Of a stretch of 40,096 nucleotides of DNA, positions 18,245 to 27,662 are shown piece after piece; position 1 is the stretch's first letter, and the number at the start of each line of letters is the position of its first letter. The stretch comes from Acidobacteriota bacterium (GTDB lineage Bacteria > Acidobacteriota > Terriglobia > Bryobacterales > Bryobacteraceae). The notes beneath the pieces are model-generated. The model was not told the origin of the DNA. It was given only the letters and a program-made list of their open reading frames with translations, and ran no database searches. The translations under genes and the position numbers were made by a program. The stretch is taken from contig VFZU01000048.1 in NCBI GenBank assembly GCA_016870995.1, positions 1 through 40,096 of the forward strand. The letters run 5' to 3'.

Positions 18245-19388
18245 GCTACATCGACGGCAATGGATGGCGGCACTTGCCGGTGCTGGCCTGAGCGGCTGCG
18301 CGTCCAGGGCTGGCAGCGTCGCTGTACCAAACGGAGTCATTCCCCGAATCGATCCGATCCACGCGCGTATGGATCGGATGTTTCGAATCACAGTTTGCTC
18401 AAGGCCCTTTCGGGCAGCGGGGCCTCGTCTCGATGTTGAAAAAGTAGGCGAGAAGACCGTTGTTCACAACTATGGCCATGGCGGCAGTGGATGGTCTTTG
18501 TCTTGGGGCTCGAGTGCGATCGCCGTCGAGAAGGCCATGGGTAGTGGCGAAAAGGAACTGGCAGTCATCGGCTGCGGTGCGCTTGGTTTGACGAGTGCGA
18601 TTCTGGCTCAGCGTGCAGGTGCGAAGGTAACGATTTATGCCAAGGAGAGGCCGCCGGCAGTGCGGTCCTCTCGTGCTACAGGTTCCTGGACGCCGGACTC
18701 ACGCGTGGCCCTCAAAAGCAAAACCGATGTGGGCTTCCCCGCACTCTGGGAGAAGATGGCGAGGACCTCCTTTCACGCCTATGAGAACTATCTGGGACTA
18801 GCGGGTAATCCCATTGAATGGGTCGACCGCTACCGCCTGGCCGACATGACGAGCGCCCCCGAATCAGAACGTAACGATGGCCTTGATTTCGGCCACTACA
18901 TGGACAGAATTGCGGATATCACTCCACGCAGCGAGGAGTTGCCGCCAGGTCGTCATGGCTTCGGAAATCGAATGGCTTACAAGGCACCGAGTCTGACATT
19001 CAACGTTGCTTCGTATTCGCATCAGTTGCTGACAGACTTCTTTGTAGAGGGCGGCAAGCTTGAGACCAAAGAGTTTCATCAACCGCAAGAGCTTACATCC
19101 CTGCCACAGAAGACGATCATCCATGCTACGGGCTACGGGGCGAAGACACTGTTCGATGACAAAAGTATCGTGCCCGTGCGGGGGCAAATTGCCTGGCTAA
19201 TTCCTCAACCAGAAGTACGTTATGCCGTTTACCACAAGGGCGTGGTCGCTCTCTCAAGGCGCGACGGCATCGTGGTGCAATCCCTTGGTGGAGGAGAAAT
19301 GCAGGGCTACAATGACCCGAGCGAAGAGCCCAACCAGGCCGAAGCTTCCGCTGCGATCGATACTATTGCCCGGCTGTTTGGCAGCTAA
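18210..19388 (+). CDS. D-amino-acid-oxidase-like FAD protein with Tat/lipoprotein signal
   Basis: FAD-dependent oxidoreductase of the DAO fold. The dinucleotide-binding motif is VIGCGALGLTSA followed by a strand ending in YAKE. The DAAO-like C-terminal part shows HATGYGAK, PVRGQIAWLI and VVQSLGGGEMQGY. The first 30 residues contain a twin-arginine motif (HRRQWMA), a hydrophobic stretch and a lipobox LSGC, so export as a Tat lipoprotein is likely. The start is uncertain. TTG 18210 keeps the twin arginines but overlaps lldP by 35 nt. ATG 18264 would leave the arginines out. The 3' end overlaps the convergent hydrolase gene by 26 nt. The substrate is probably a D-amino acid or another small amine or hydroxyacid. 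Such oxidases release H2O2, which fits the nearby globin only loosely. Confidence 0.78.
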   Translation: MVSLPSSIRNSKLHRRQWMAALAGAGLSGCASRAGSVAVPNGVIPRIDPIHARMDRMFRITVCSRPFRAAGPRLDVEKVGEKTVVHNYGHGGSGWSLSWGSSAIAVEKAMGSGEKELAVIGCGALGLTSAILAQRAGAKVTIYAKERPPAVRSSRATGSWTPDSRVALKSKTDVGFPALWEKMARTSFHAYENYLGLAGNPIEWVDRYRLADMTSAPESERNDGLDFGHYMDRIADITPRSEELPPGRHGFGNRMAYKAPSLTFNVASYSHQLLTDFFVEGGKLETKEFHQPQELTSLPQKTIIHATGYGAKTLFDDKSIVPVRGQIAWLIPQPEVRYAVYHKGVVALSRRDGIVVQSLGGGEMQGYNDPSEEPNQAEASAAIDTIARLFGS

Positions 19389-20535
19389 CGTCAAAGCCCA
19401 GTGCCCAACGAGGCTGAAAGCCCTTCAAAGCGCCCTTATCCCCAGGAACGAAGTATGCCTGCTTGGCTGAGTCGGCCTTCAGGTGTTGATCCAGAAAAGC
19501 CGTAATGAAGTGCAGATTGATGGCGATGATTCGATCTTTACGCCAAACCGGTTCCTCGAAAGACTGTATGCCAGCGAAGTCGAGCGTAACACCAGAAGGT
19601 GCAGGGTTGCCCCCGGTATTGTGACGGGCATTCTGATAGGTAAGCAGGCAGCGGTTTGAGGATGTGGACCAATCGTAGAGCTTCTTAACGCCTTGTTCAT
19701 AACCAGATACGTCATCCTGCGTACCAACGATAAAAAGTGAAGGGAGCTTCAGGCCCTTTGCGCTTTCTTTCGTCCAGGCTTCGACGGGCGGTTGAGCGCC
19801 CCACGGAGCGATTGCCACGATCGCCTTGAGATTCTCAGGCACCGGCAGGTTGGGCAGAGGAAGTTGCTTCAGCATGGCAGAGACCGGACTGTAGGCACCA
19901 CCACCGCTCGCTACCGCGCCATAGCCTCCCATCGAATAGCCGATGATCGCTCCACGTTCAGGGTCAACCACCGAAGCGAGAAAGAGGTTCTTGTCGGTAG
20001 AGAGCGTCTTGAGTGTGAAGAGCTGGTCTGGCACACGATTGACGAGCGTCGATTGAAACCCGCGCACTTCACCGTGAACCGAATCGGTATGGTCGATCGC
20101 CGCGACAATGTAACCCTTCGAAGCAATATTCTCAGTAACCCAGGTCATGAACGTTCGCGAGCCGGGATAGCCGTGGCTCACGATAACGACGGGAAACTTC
20201 GATCCACTCTTGATCGCCGCATCACGCAAGGCTCGGCCCGGAAATTCGAATCGGTTCGGCACCTCGGGACGTGGCGCCCGGCCCACCATCGGATTGTTGT
20301 ACACCGTGTGGCTGCGCTCCCCCGCTTTCAGTTCGGCCGGATACCAGACTTCGAGCTTAAGGGTTCGATCCGCTAAAGGCGAATTCGGCTTGAGCACGTC
20401 AGGCTGCTGGGGATTCGTAATCTCGAGAGTGCGGACTCCAACTTCGAAAGATCCCGGCTTGGCAAGTTCGGGAGCATCCAGATTGGGCACGCTGTAGTAT
20501 TGCGTTTGAGCGAGTAACAGGATTGGCAGGAGCAT
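19363..20535 (-). CDS. Exported alpha/beta hydrolase (PAF-acetylhydrolase/dienelactone hydrolase-like)
   Basis: Serine esterase-like hydrolase. The N-terminus (LLPILLLAQTQ) looks like a short signal peptide. Motifs: oxyanion loop HGYPG (121-125), nucleophile Ser201 in GYSMGG, an acid candidate in FIVGTQDD, and a histidine candidate in NARHNTGG. The organisation, with VWYPAE before the core and a long cap after the nucleophile, resembles bacterial platelet-activating-factor acetylhydrolase-type enzymes. At 390 residues it matches them in length. It starts 6 nt after the stop of the next-upstream hydrolase gene on the same strand, so the two form a pair of secreted esterases. The real substrate is unknown. 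Confidence 0.8.
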   Translation of the reverse strand: MLLPILLLAQTQYYSVPNLDAPELAKPGSFEVGVRTLEITNPQQPDVLKPNSPLADRTLKLEVWYPAELKAGERSHTVYNNPMVGRAPRPEVPNRFEFPGRALRDAAIKSGSKFPVVIVSHGYPGSRTFMTWVTENIASKGYIVAAIDHTDSVHGEVRGFQSTLVNRVPDQLFTLKTLSTDKNLFLASVVDPERGAIIGYSMGGYGAVASGGGAYSPVSAMLKQLPLPNLPVPENLKAIVAIAPWGAQPPVEAWTKESAKGLKLPSLFIVGTQDDVSGYEQGVKKLYDWSTSSNRCLLTYQNARHNTGGNPAPSGVTLDFAGIQSFEEPVWRKDRIIAINLHFITAFLDQHLKADSAKQAYFVPGDKGALKGFQPRWALGFDVSCQTAGQ

Positions 20536-20541
20536 GGGTTG

Positions 20542-22296
20542 TCAGGGTATCAGTATTGGAGTTTCAAATAAATTTTGACGGAAGATGGGACGGACGAGGC
20601 CATTGACATCAGGCACCTCACGGCGGCCACTCGCCAGGAAGTCGCTCGCCTGCGTCAGCGTAGCAAGAGCAATGAGCAGCGAAGATGGATCGAGTTGGGC
20701 GAAGGCTGCCATGTAGGCGTGCGGATTTTCAGGTAAATTCGGAACTGCGCGTCGGGCGAGGTCGTGACGATAAACGCTCACGAGTTCGTATTCAAAGGCA
20801 GAGCGAATCAATTGGCCGTTCGCATTGTTCGGAATGCTCTGGTCGCCAGTGGCGTATTGAAACAAGACGCGCTTGATGGGATTGCCAAAGAGGGTGGCCT
20901 GTTTGAGAAATGGCGCGAACGACGCCGGTGCTGCGGGGGCTTCAATGATTGCGATGCGGTCGAGCATTTCAAGGTAAGCAGCCTGATTGGGAGTGATATT
21001 CCGTGATGGTGCGAATCGGGCCAGCAATGGGTCTCCGACGCCGGCCAGTTGGGGATAGAACGCGGCTAGATATTGATCCAGGAGCCCTTTGATCAGGGTG
21101 CTGGAGCGGGAGATTTCGGTGGTGCTACCGCCACCAACATTCAGGACGGCAGAATCGACAGATGGCTCGATCGCGGTAAGGATCGTGCCATACATGGCCC
21201 CAAGGGATTGACCAAGGTATTGAACCGAATTGGAATCGAGATCTGGAACAGGGTCGCCATCCAGATCGATGTTGTTCTGAATCTCGCGGACGAGCTTCTG
21301 GTAGTCCAAGGCGGTTTCGCGAAGGCAGGTATTGATGAAATCGGGGTTGCCCGGAGCAATGAGGATGCAGCCCTCAGCCGGCTCAATTCGACCATCGTTG
21401 TTGATATCGCGACCACGGCCCTGTGTCGGCAGGTCAACTCGGCCACCATCAGTGCGCTCAAATCGCAGAACTGAGTTTGGACCGTAGCCATGACCCACGG
21501 CGTCAATGGCCATAACTACCGAGTTGCCGATAAACGCAGAGGCGAACAAAGTCGGCCCCGAGAAACGACTGTCGAAGAGTCCGTGACCAATCAGTTTCAC
21601 GGGCCAGCCACCTGCTGGCTTTGGAGAGTTCGGCAGCCAGGCATGGACGGCAACACGATCACCGCGGGAGGATTCGAAGTCGAGAGCGACAAGGCGGCGT
21701 AAGCCGAGTTGCGCGAGGAAACCAGGCTCAGCAGGAAAAGCGCTAGAAGTGAGCGGGGACGCGGTCGAGGCGGCAGTCTGATTGAGTGCCGTGATCGAGC
21801 GCACTTCAGAGATATCAATTGTGCTGGCAACGGTTCTGCGCAAAGTCCCGGCGGGCCCGAGGCGGCGCGAGAGGATCGCGCGGGTTACGTTGCGTGTGTG
21901 AAAACGCGAAATAGGTTCGTTGTTATAGAGGATCGTGTAATCGCGGTCGTGATCGAGAGCCTCATCAGGCTTGGCATAGAGCGTATTGGAAGAAGGCTCC
22001 CAGGCAACCAGGTTGATTGGCATCAGGTAACCGGAGGGATAGGTTGTGAAGCCATCGGTTTGACGGGTGGCACCCCACCGCACCTGGATCCGAGAACTAA
22101 GCAAGTTCGGATCTGCTGGAGCATCGAAACGGATGCGGATCCACGGTTCAAGCGCAAAGCCATCAGCCTCGCGAAGCGCAGGACACTCCGGGCATTCCGC
22201 GCTGACTGAGGGGCGGTCCCCAGAGGGCGAAACAACAAGAACGCTTTGGCCTGAAGCAGTCCAGCAAGCGAGCAGCAAAATGAAAACGTACGCCAT
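20542..22296 (-). CDS. Secreted lipase/esterase-like alpha/beta hydrolase
   Basis: Signal peptide (AYVFILLLACWTASGQ), then an N-terminal Ig-like beta domain (IRIRFDAPADPNLLSSRIQV, with DYTILYNNEP) and an alpha/beta hydrolase domain. The hydrolase shows GHGLFDSRFSG (oxyanion region), an AIDAVGHGYG loop and nucleophile Ser in GQSLGAMYG (residue ~364). Two acidic calcium-type loops stand out: DINNDGRIEPAE, an EF-hand-like DxNxDGxIxxxE, and DLDGDPVPDLDS. The layout resembles extracellular bacterial lipases with an N-terminal bacterial-Ig domain (VolA-like). I chose ATG 22296; TTG 22302 is possible. It lies 6 nt upstream of the second esterase and likely shares its transcript. Confidence 0.8.
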   Translation of the reverse strand: MAYVFILLLACWTASGQSVLVVSPSGDRPSVSAECPECPALREADGFALEPWIRIRFDAPADPNLLSSRIQVRWGATRQTDGFTTYPSGYLMPINLVAWEPSSNTLYAKPDEALDHDRDYTILYNNEPISRFHTRNVTRAILSRRLGPAGTLRRTVASTIDISEVRSITALNQTAASTASPLTSSAFPAEPGFLAQLGLRRLVALDFESSRGDRVAVHAWLPNSPKPAGGWPVKLIGHGLFDSRFSGPTLFASAFIGNSVVMAIDAVGHGYGPNSVLRFERTDGGRVDLPTQGRGRDINNDGRIEPAEGCILIAPGNPDFINTCLRETALDYQKLVREIQNNIDLDGDPVPDLDSNSVQYLGQSLGAMYGTILTAIEPSVDSAVLNVGGGSTTEISRSSTLIKGLLDQYLAAFYPQLAGVGDPLLARFAPSRNITPNQAAYLEMLDRIAIIEAPAAPASFAPFLKQATLFGNPIKRVLFQYATGDQSIPNNANGQLIRSAFEYELVSVYRHDLARRAVPNLPENPHAYMAAFAQLDPSSLLIALATLTQASDFLASGRREVPDVNGLVRPIFRQNLFETPILIP

Positions 22297-22302
22297 ATCC
22301 AA

Positions 22303-22647
22303 TAATGAAGCGAAATAGAGACAGTTGTCTCAGCAAGCAGCGAAGAAGATCTTGTGTTGAACAAAACCAACGTCACAAGACAGAGATGCGAAACCAGGAG
22401 CAGACGATGAACTTTTGTCGAATCGCGTCGCATGTTGACTTCGAGATTTGAGACATCCCCGTCGTCAAGAGCCAGAAGTCAACCAAACGGAATTCGAATC
22501 GGAGACCTTTTCGCATGTCGATTAAAAGCCGTGAAAGACACGCTCCTGCCCGCTACACTCGCCCACAAAGAAGAAGCCGGCCAAGCTGGCCCCGTCACGG
22601 GCACACGGCTTGGCAGGTTGCACTACACTTTTTGACGCTCGCTGTTG
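22303..22647. other. Intergenic region between frr and the lipase-like gene
   Basis: About 345 bases without a supportable gene. It holds the probable frr operon terminator near 22570-22591 and should contain the promoter of the lipase-like gene near 22300-22420, but I see no convincing -35/-10 pair. Short ORFs here lack homology and codon character. No repeat or RNA gene was recognised. Confidence 0.5.
22568..22591 (-). terminator. Probable intrinsic terminator of the rplM-frr operon
   Basis: On the minus strand a GGCCA-GCT-TGGCC hairpin (22579-22591) is followed by GGCTTCTTCTTT, a U-rich but interrupted tract. It lies about 57 nt past the frr stop codon, where the operon should end. The stem is short and the T tract imperfect. 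Confidence 0.5.
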
Positions 22648-23226
22648 CTAGCGAATATCCATGATGTCTTTCTCTTTCGCCTTGGCAGCTTCATCGAGCT
22701 TCTTGATGAACGAGTCGGTCATCTTCTGAATCTCTTCGAGCGTGCGCTTTTCATCGTCCTCGCTGATCGCCTTATCCTTGAGCAGTTTCTTGGCTTGGTC
22801 GTTGGCGTCGCGGCGGACGTTGCGAAGAGCTACACGGTGGTCTTCTGCCATGCCATGCAGCTTCTTGGCAAGCTCCTTGCGGCGCTCTTCGTTCAGCGGT
22901 GGAATGGGGATCCGGATCAACTTGCCGTCGTTGGCGGGGTTCAGGCCAAGTTCCGCCGTGCGGATTGCTTTTTCGATAGCGTTGATCACACTTGCGTCCC
23001 AGGGAGCAATCGTAATCAGGCCCGCTTCCGGGACGCTGATGTTACCCACCTGATTCACAGGCGTCGGCGTTCCGTAGTAGTCGACACGGACGTTGTCGAG
23101 CATGCTCGCGTTGGCGCGACCAGTGCGCACGGTGGTCATCGAGTGCGCGAGATCGGCAAGAACCTTTTCCATGCGGGTTTTGGCATGGGCTTCAATCTGC
23201 TTGGTGGTTGTGAATGTTTCGCTCAT
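22648..23226 (-). CDS. frr: Ribosome recycling factor
   Basis: Splits post-termination ribosomes together with EF-G. Length 192, as expected for a family of about 185. Signatures: a long three-helix bundle with [19 protein letters not shown] (the flexible-arm and hinge region), [34 protein letters not shown], and a C-terminal helix ending KEKDIMDIR. Its ATG overlaps the TGA of pyrH (ATGA at 23223-23226), so translation is coupled. It is the last gene of the operon. Confidence 0.97.
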   Translation of the reverse strand: MSETFTTTKQIEAHAKTRMEKVLADLAHSMTTVRTGRANASMLDNVRVDYYGTPTPVNQVGNISVPEAGLITIAPWDASVINAIEKAIRTAELGLNPANDGKLIRIPIPPLNEERRKELAKKLHGMAEDHRVALRNVRRDANDQAKKLLKDKAISEDDEKRTLEEIQKMTDSFIKKLDEAAKAKEKDIMDIR

Positions 23227-23939
23227 TTTGGTTCGTGAATCAAAGTGCCAATTGGCTCACCGAGAGCCATTCGCATTATATTGCCCCGGACGTTCGAGTT
23301 GAAAACAGAAATCGGGAGGTGATTGTCGCGGCACATGGCAACAGCGGATGCATCGAGGATCCGCAAGCCCTTGGCCAGAACTTCAGTGTAAGAGATCGTC
23401 GAGTAGCGCACGGCGTCGGTGTGCTTCATCGGGTCCTTGTCATAGACGCCATCCACCTTCGTGGCTTTGGCGAGCACCTGAGCATGAATCTCGAGAGCAC
23501 GAAGGGCAGCACCGGAATCGGTAGAGAAGAACGGGTTGGAGGTGCCGGCGGCGAACAGAACGATGCGGCCTTTTTCGAGGTGGCGCATGGCCCGACGGCG
23601 GATGTAGGGTTCGGCGACGGCTTGCATTTGTAGGGCCGTCATGAGGCGGGTGGGAGAGCCTGCTCGCTCAAGAGCGTCCTGGAGGGCCAAGCCGTTGATG
23701 ACTGTGGCGAGCATGCCCATGTGGTCGGCACTGACACGGTCCATAGACTTGGCGGCGGCGTTAATACCCCTGAAGATATTACCGCCACCGACCACGAGAC
23801 CAATCTCAATGCCTGCTTTGTGAACTTCCGAAATCTCTTCGGCAAATGCGTTCACGCGATCATTGTCAATACCAAAGCCTAGCGGGCCCGCCATGACTTC
23901 ACCCGAAAGCTTCAAGACGATGCGCCGGTAGCTTGGCAT
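23223..23939 (-). CDS. pyrH: UMP kinase
   Basis: Phosphorylates UMP to UDP with ATP as the hexameric bacterial UMP kinase, linking pyrimidine supply to translation genes in this operon. Amino-acid-kinase motifs: KLSGEVMAG at the N-terminus, [25 protein letters not shown], and the ATP-binding region [16 protein letters not shown]. Length 238 is normal. The start is 5 nt after the tsf stop, and its own stop overlaps the frr start. Confidence 0.97.
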   Translation of the reverse strand: MPSYRRIVLKLSGEVMAGPLGFGIDNDRVNAFAEEISEVHKAGIEIGLVVGGGNIFRGINAAAKSMDRVSADHMGMLATVINGLALQDALERAGSPTRLMTALQMQAVAEPYIRRRAMRHLEKGRIVLFAAGTSNPFFSTDSGAALRALEIHAQVLAKATKVDGVYDKDPMKHTDAVRYSTISYTEVLAKGLRILDASAVAMCRDNHLPISVFNSNVRGNIMRMALGEPIGTLIHEPK

Positions 23940-23944
23940 ATGAG

Positions 23945-24844
23945 TTACTCCGCTGCCGGTTCTTCGCCAGACTGGGTTTCCCCAACCTTGAAGCGGACAA
24001 ACTGAGCAACGTCGATCGTACCGCCCGTTTCCTTGCCTTTTTGCTTGATCAGCTCGGTAACCGTTAGCGAATTGTCCTTGATGAAAGGCTGCTCGATCAG
24101 GCAGACTTCTTCGTAGAACTTCGTCAGCCGACCTTCGACGATCTTGTCGAGGATTTTTTCAGGCTTGCCTTCATTGCGTGCGCGATCGCGGGCAATTTCG
24201 GCTTCTTTGGCAAGGTGCGCTGGATCCACCTGTTCGCGGCGGATGTACTTCGGATCGGCGGCGGCGACCTGCATTGCGAGGTCCTTACCGAGATTCGTCA
24301 GTTCATCGTTTGCAGCGGCAGTGCTGGTCAACGCGACAGCGACGGCGAGCTGGCTGCCGGGGTGGATGTAGCTCGAAATCGTGCCGCCACTTACGGCGAG
24401 ACGGCCGAAGCGCTGCAGGACGATGTTCTCGCCAACTTTGGCGATCTTGGCCTTGATGAAGTCGCCGACGGTGGTCGAGGCGTCTTTCGAAAAGGCTTCT
24501 GCCAAAACCGCTTCGACAGTTTCAACCTTGGAAGCAGAAACGTGGCTGGCGAGGTCAGCAGCGAGAGACTGGAAGTCATCGGTGCGGGCGACGAAGTCGG
24601 ATTCGCAGTTGATTTCGACGACGACGGCAGCGTTTGCGCCAGCGGCGATATCGACCACGATCAGACCTTGCTTTGCGGAACGGCTAGCCTTCTTGGCGGC
24701 GGAAGCCGCACCGCGCTTGCGCAGCACGACTTCAGCGTCGTCGAGATTGCCGTTGGCTTCCACCAGCGCGTTGCGGCATTCCATCATGCCGACACCAGTG
24801 CGCTCACGGAGAATTTTGACGAGTTGAGCAGTTACTTCGGCCAT
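23945..24844 (-). CDS. tsf: Elongation factor Ts
   Basis: Guanine nucleotide exchange factor for EF-Tu. The N-terminal UBA-like module shows [20 protein letters not shown] and a [12 protein letters not shown] stretch. The core has [16 protein letters not shown], and later IAMQVAAA-like and PKYIRREQV segments. At 299 residues it is in the common bacterial range. A 55-nt spacer separates it from rpsB, with AAAGGGA upstream of the ATG as a Shine-Dalgarno. Confidence 0.97.
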   Translation of the reverse strand: MAEVTAQLVKILRERTGVGMMECRNALVEANGNLDDAEVVLRKRGAASAAKKASRSAKQGLIVVDIAAGANAAVVVEINCESDFVARTDDFQSLAADLASHVSASKVETVEAVLAEAFSKDASTTVGDFIKAKIAKVGENIVLQRFGRLAVSGGTISSYIHPGSQLAVAVALTSTAAANDELTNLGKDLAMQVAAADPKYIRREQVDPAHLAKEAEIARDRARNEGKPEKILDKIVEGRLTKFYEEVCLIEQPFIKDNSLTVTELIKQKGKETGGTIDVAQFVRFKVGETQSGEEPAAE

Positions 24845-24899
24845 ATAGTTACACTTATCCCTTTCGTGTTTCAGTTACAATGCTGTTAGCCGTTTTGAC

Positions 24900-25811
24900 T
24901 TACTCTGCCTTGGCGGCGGGAGATTCGGCGGCTGCTTCTTCGCTATCGGGACCCTTCTTGGGAAGCGACATCGAAGGCAGGTCGAGATCGTTGATCAGCG
25001 TTTCGCTCATTAGCTCTTCGGAGTACTTCGGATCGACGTACTGAGCGTAGTTGCTCATGTCGATAGAAGTGGTGGATTCTTCGTCAGAAACCAGATCCTG
25101 GGAAACAGTCTGGAAGTCGTGCTCGGTGGCGAGGGCGCGGCCTTCGATCACAGCATCAGCGATCTTCGAGGTGAAGAGCTTGATGGCGCGAAGAGCGTCG
25201 TCATTGCCAGGGATCACGTAATCCACTTCGTCGGGGTCGCAATTGGTATCGACCACGCCCACCACTGAGATACCAAGGCGCTTGGCTTCTTTGACGGCGA
25301 TCGATTCCTTAGAGGAGTCGACAACAAAGATCAGGTCCGGCAAACCGGGCATGTCCTTGATACCGGCGAGGTTCTGCGACAAGTGCTTGCGCTCGCGCTC
25401 AAGACGGGAGATTTCCTTCTTTGAGCGGCTGCCCCACGTACCTTCCGTCGACATCGTTTCGAGCTCGCGCAGGCGCTTGATCGAACCCTTGACGGTGGTG
25501 AAGTTAGTCAGCAAGCCACCAAGCCAGCGGTTATTGATGTAGTACATCCCGCAGCGAGTGGCTTCTTCGGCAATGGCTTCCTGCGCCTGGCGCTTGGTGC
25601 CGACAAACATCACGTTCTTGCCCTGGGCAGCCATTTCGCCCACAAACCGCATGGCATCCTTAAACAGCTTCAAAGTCTTCTGAAGGTCAATGATGTAAAT
25701 TCCGTTGCGTTCGCCAAAGATGTACTCTTTCATCTTTGGATTCCAGCGCTTAGTCTGGTGCCCGAAGTGAACGCCGGCTTCGAGCAGTTCTTTCATGGAA
25801 ATCGAAGGCAT
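24900..25811 (-). CDS. rpsB: 30S ribosomal protein S2
   Basis: Assembles late into the head of the small subunit and recruits S1. Signatures: [60 protein letters not shown] and a [21 protein letters not shown] segment. At 303 residues it is ~60 longer than E. coli S2, owing to an acidic, alanine-rich C-terminal extension (about 240-303) ending in [10 protein letters not shown]. Such tails occur in several phyla. It is followed by tsf, the almost universal order. Confidence 0.97.
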   Translation of the reverse strand: MPSISMKELLEAGVHFGHQTKRWNPKMKEYIFGERNGIYIIDLQKTLKLFKDAMRFVGEMAAQGKNVMFVGTKRQAQEAIAEEATRCGMYYINNRWLGGLLTNFTTVKGSIKRLRELETMSTEGTWGSRSKKEISRLERERKHLSQNLAGIKDMPGLPDLIFVVDSSKESIAVKEAKRLGISVVGVVDTNCDPDEVDYVIPGNDDALRAIKLFTSKIADAVIEGRALATEHDFQTVSQDLVSDEESTTSIDMSNYAQYVDPKYSEELMSETLINDLDLPSMSLPKKGPDSEEAAAESPAAKAE

Positions 25812-25859
25812 GACAAGTCCTTTGCTCTATTTTTCTAATAGCAATGATGCAATTTGTGA

Positions 25860-26255
25860 TTAACGCTTGGAGAACTGGAAGCGCTTGCGGGCACCCTTTT
25901 GACCATACTTCTTGCGCTCGTGCGCACGAGGGTCTCGGGTGAGCATGCCCAGTTCCTTGAGCTTTGGACGGAGTTCGATGTTGAACTCCAACAATGCGCG
26001 CGCCACACCTAGCCGGCAGGCCTCAGCTTGACCCGTAAAGCCACCGCCGTCGGCAAGGATGAGTGCATCAAACTTGTCGGCCGTCTCGGTGGCGAGCAAG
26101 GGTTGCCGCACCGTGGCACGGGCGGTTTCCGTATGGAAGTATTGCTCGAGGGCGCGGTGGTTGACGGTAATGTCGCCCTTACCAGGACGCAAGAAAACGC
26201 GAGCCGTGGAGGTCTTGCGGCGTCCGGTTCCAATAAATTGAGTTAAAGCAGCCAC
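25860..26255 (-). CDS. rpsI: 30S ribosomal protein S9
   Basis: Binds the 16S head; its C-terminal tail reaches the P-site tRNA. The sequence shows [14 protein letters not shown] near the start, [21 protein letters not shown] in the middle, and the basic tail [16 protein letters not shown] ending with the invariant Ser-Lys-Arg. Length 131 is typical. Its ATG is 19 nt after the rplM stop. rplM-rpsI is the classic pair, here joined directly to rpsB-tsf. Confidence 0.97.
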   Translation of the reverse strand: MAALTQFIGTGRRKTSTARVFLRPGKGDITVNHRALEQYFHTETARATVRQPLLATETADKFDALILADGGGFTGQAEACRLGVARALLEFNIELRPKLKELGMLTRDPRAHERKKYGQKGARKRFQFSKR

Positions 26256-26274
26256 TGAATACCTTTCTTATGTC

Positions 26275-26709
26275 CTAGGATGCAGCGCTCGTCGGCTCAG
26301 GCTTCTGGGCTTGATGCGGATGACGATCCGTTGCATAAACTTTCAGTTTTTTGCCCATGTGCTTGCCGAGCGTGCTCTTGGGCAACATGCCTTTGACAGC
26401 GAGCTCGATCATGCGGGCGGGTTTGGTGTCTTGCATCCGCTTTGCGCCGGTAGACTTCAAACCACCTGGATAACCAGTGTGATAGTAGTAAACCTTCTGC
26501 TCGGTTTTGTTACCGGTCAGGCGTACTTTGGTTGCATTGATGACGATCACGTGATCGCCTTGATCCAGATAAGGCGTATAGGTCGGTTTGTGTTTGCCCA
26601 TCAGGATGCGAGCGGCCTTGGTGGCCAGGCGGCCAAGCGTGGCGCCTTCCGCATCAATGATGTGCCAATTGCGACTGACGTCTTTTCCGGAGGGTACGTA
26701 AGTTTTCAT
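26275..26709 (-). CDS. rplM: 50S ribosomal protein L13
   Basis: Early-assembly protein of the large subunit. Motifs: [50 protein letters not shown] and [18 protein letters not shown]. Length 144 is normal. It is the first gene of the six-gene operon and lies about 40 nt downstream of a near-consensus sigma-70 promoter. Confidence 0.97.
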   Translation of the reverse strand: MKTYVPSGKDVSRNWHIIDAEGATLGRLATKAARILMGKHKPTYTPYLDQGDHVIVINATKVRLTGNKTEQKVYYYHTGYPGGLKSTGAKRMQDTKPARMIELAVKGMLPKSTLGKHMGKKLKVYATDRHPHQAQKPEPTSAAS

Positions 26710-26748
26710 ACGTTTCGGGTCTCCCTCATAAAAAAAGTCAACTTCGCT

Positions 26749-26777
26749 ATTTTAGCGTGAAAGCCGCAATCTGTCAA
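26749..26777 (-). promoter_or_regulatory. Near-consensus sigma-70 promoter of rplM operon
   Basis: On the minus strand TTGACA (26777-26772) and TAAAAT (26754-26749) are separated by exactly 17 nt. This is a perfect -35 and a 5/6 -10 match. The expected start of transcription is near 26742, giving a leader of about 33 nt before rplM. Such strength suits a ribosomal protein operon. Confidence 0.85.
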
Positions 26778-26824
26778 AGCAGGGTCAGACGCCGGGTAGG
26801 ATAGGCTCAAGGCAGGAGGCTTTC

Positions 26825-27655
26825 ATGGCTTGCGACGCTGATCTATTGAAACGGGTCCCACTTTTTTCTCTGCTCGATGACGTGGAGCGGGAGGTTTTGA
26901 GCTCGCATGTCGAGGTTCGTCAATATCATCCGCACCAGCACATCTATCGGTCCGGCGACCATGGCGGTTCTGGTTACGTGGTGATTGAAGGGGACGTAAA
27001 AGTGAGTCTCGTCGATGAAGATCAGCAGGAATTGGTCATCCATCGACCTGAACCGGGAGGTTTCTTCGGTTTTGCTTCGCTCCTCGATGGCCAACCGCAC
27101 CAGACCAGCGCCACAGCCCTTTCACATGCAAAGTGCCTCGAGATCAATAGTGACGACCTTTGAAATCTGCTTCTGAACAAGCCGGCCGCCGGGATGGACA
27201 TGCTATCCGCAATCGGCAGACAATTGCACTCGACACAGCGTTTGGTTCAGATGCGTTCCTTACGAAACGTCAATGAAGTGATCGAAGAACGGGCGACGTT
27301 TGGAGACCGGCTGGCAGATGCAGTAGCTCGGTTCGGAGGATCCTGGAGATTCATCATCGCCTTTGGAATGGTCCTGGCGGTTTACACAGCGATTCAGGTC
27401 AGCCTGAAAGGACACGCCTGGGACCCATATCCCTTCATCCTGCTCAACCTGATTCTCTCCATGCTGGCGGCAATCCAGGCACCCGTGATCATGATGAGCC
27501 AAAACCGGCAGGACGCCAAAGACCGCACTCGGGGCGAACTCGACTACGACGTAAACCGCCGGGCAGAAATGGAAATTCGAGCCCTGAGTCAGAAGGTGAA
27601 CGAACTAGCCGACCGACTCGATGACTTGCGCGATGATTTGCGAGCCAAAAGTTGA
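26825..27655 (+). pseudogene. Cyclic nucleotide-binding/DUF1003 membrane protein, split by TGA
   Basis: One frame encodes a fusion protein. The first part is a CRP-type cyclic-nucleotide-binding domain (LLKRVPLFSLLDDVEREVL, VIEGDVKVSL, PGGFFGFASLLDG). The second is a DUF1003 domain with two membrane helices (FIIAFGMVLAVYTAIQV, FILLNLILSMLAAIQAPVIM) and the conserved MMSQNRQ then DYDVNRRAEMEI. TGA at 27161-27163 lies between them in the same frame. The sequence on both sides (SDDL, then NLLLNKPAAGMDML) reads as one linker, so it is probably a recent nonsense change (for example TGG to TGA). Start ATG 26825 has AGGAGG at 26814-26819. A separate restart at ATG 27194 could still make the DUF1003 half. 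Function of the family is unknown. Confidence 0.8.
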
Positions 27656-27662
27656 GGCTGGA

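Noticed and set aside
22319-22640. Possible small genes in the frr/lipase gap
   Set aside because: Short frames without homology, signal or ribosome-binding sites; composition looks intergenic.
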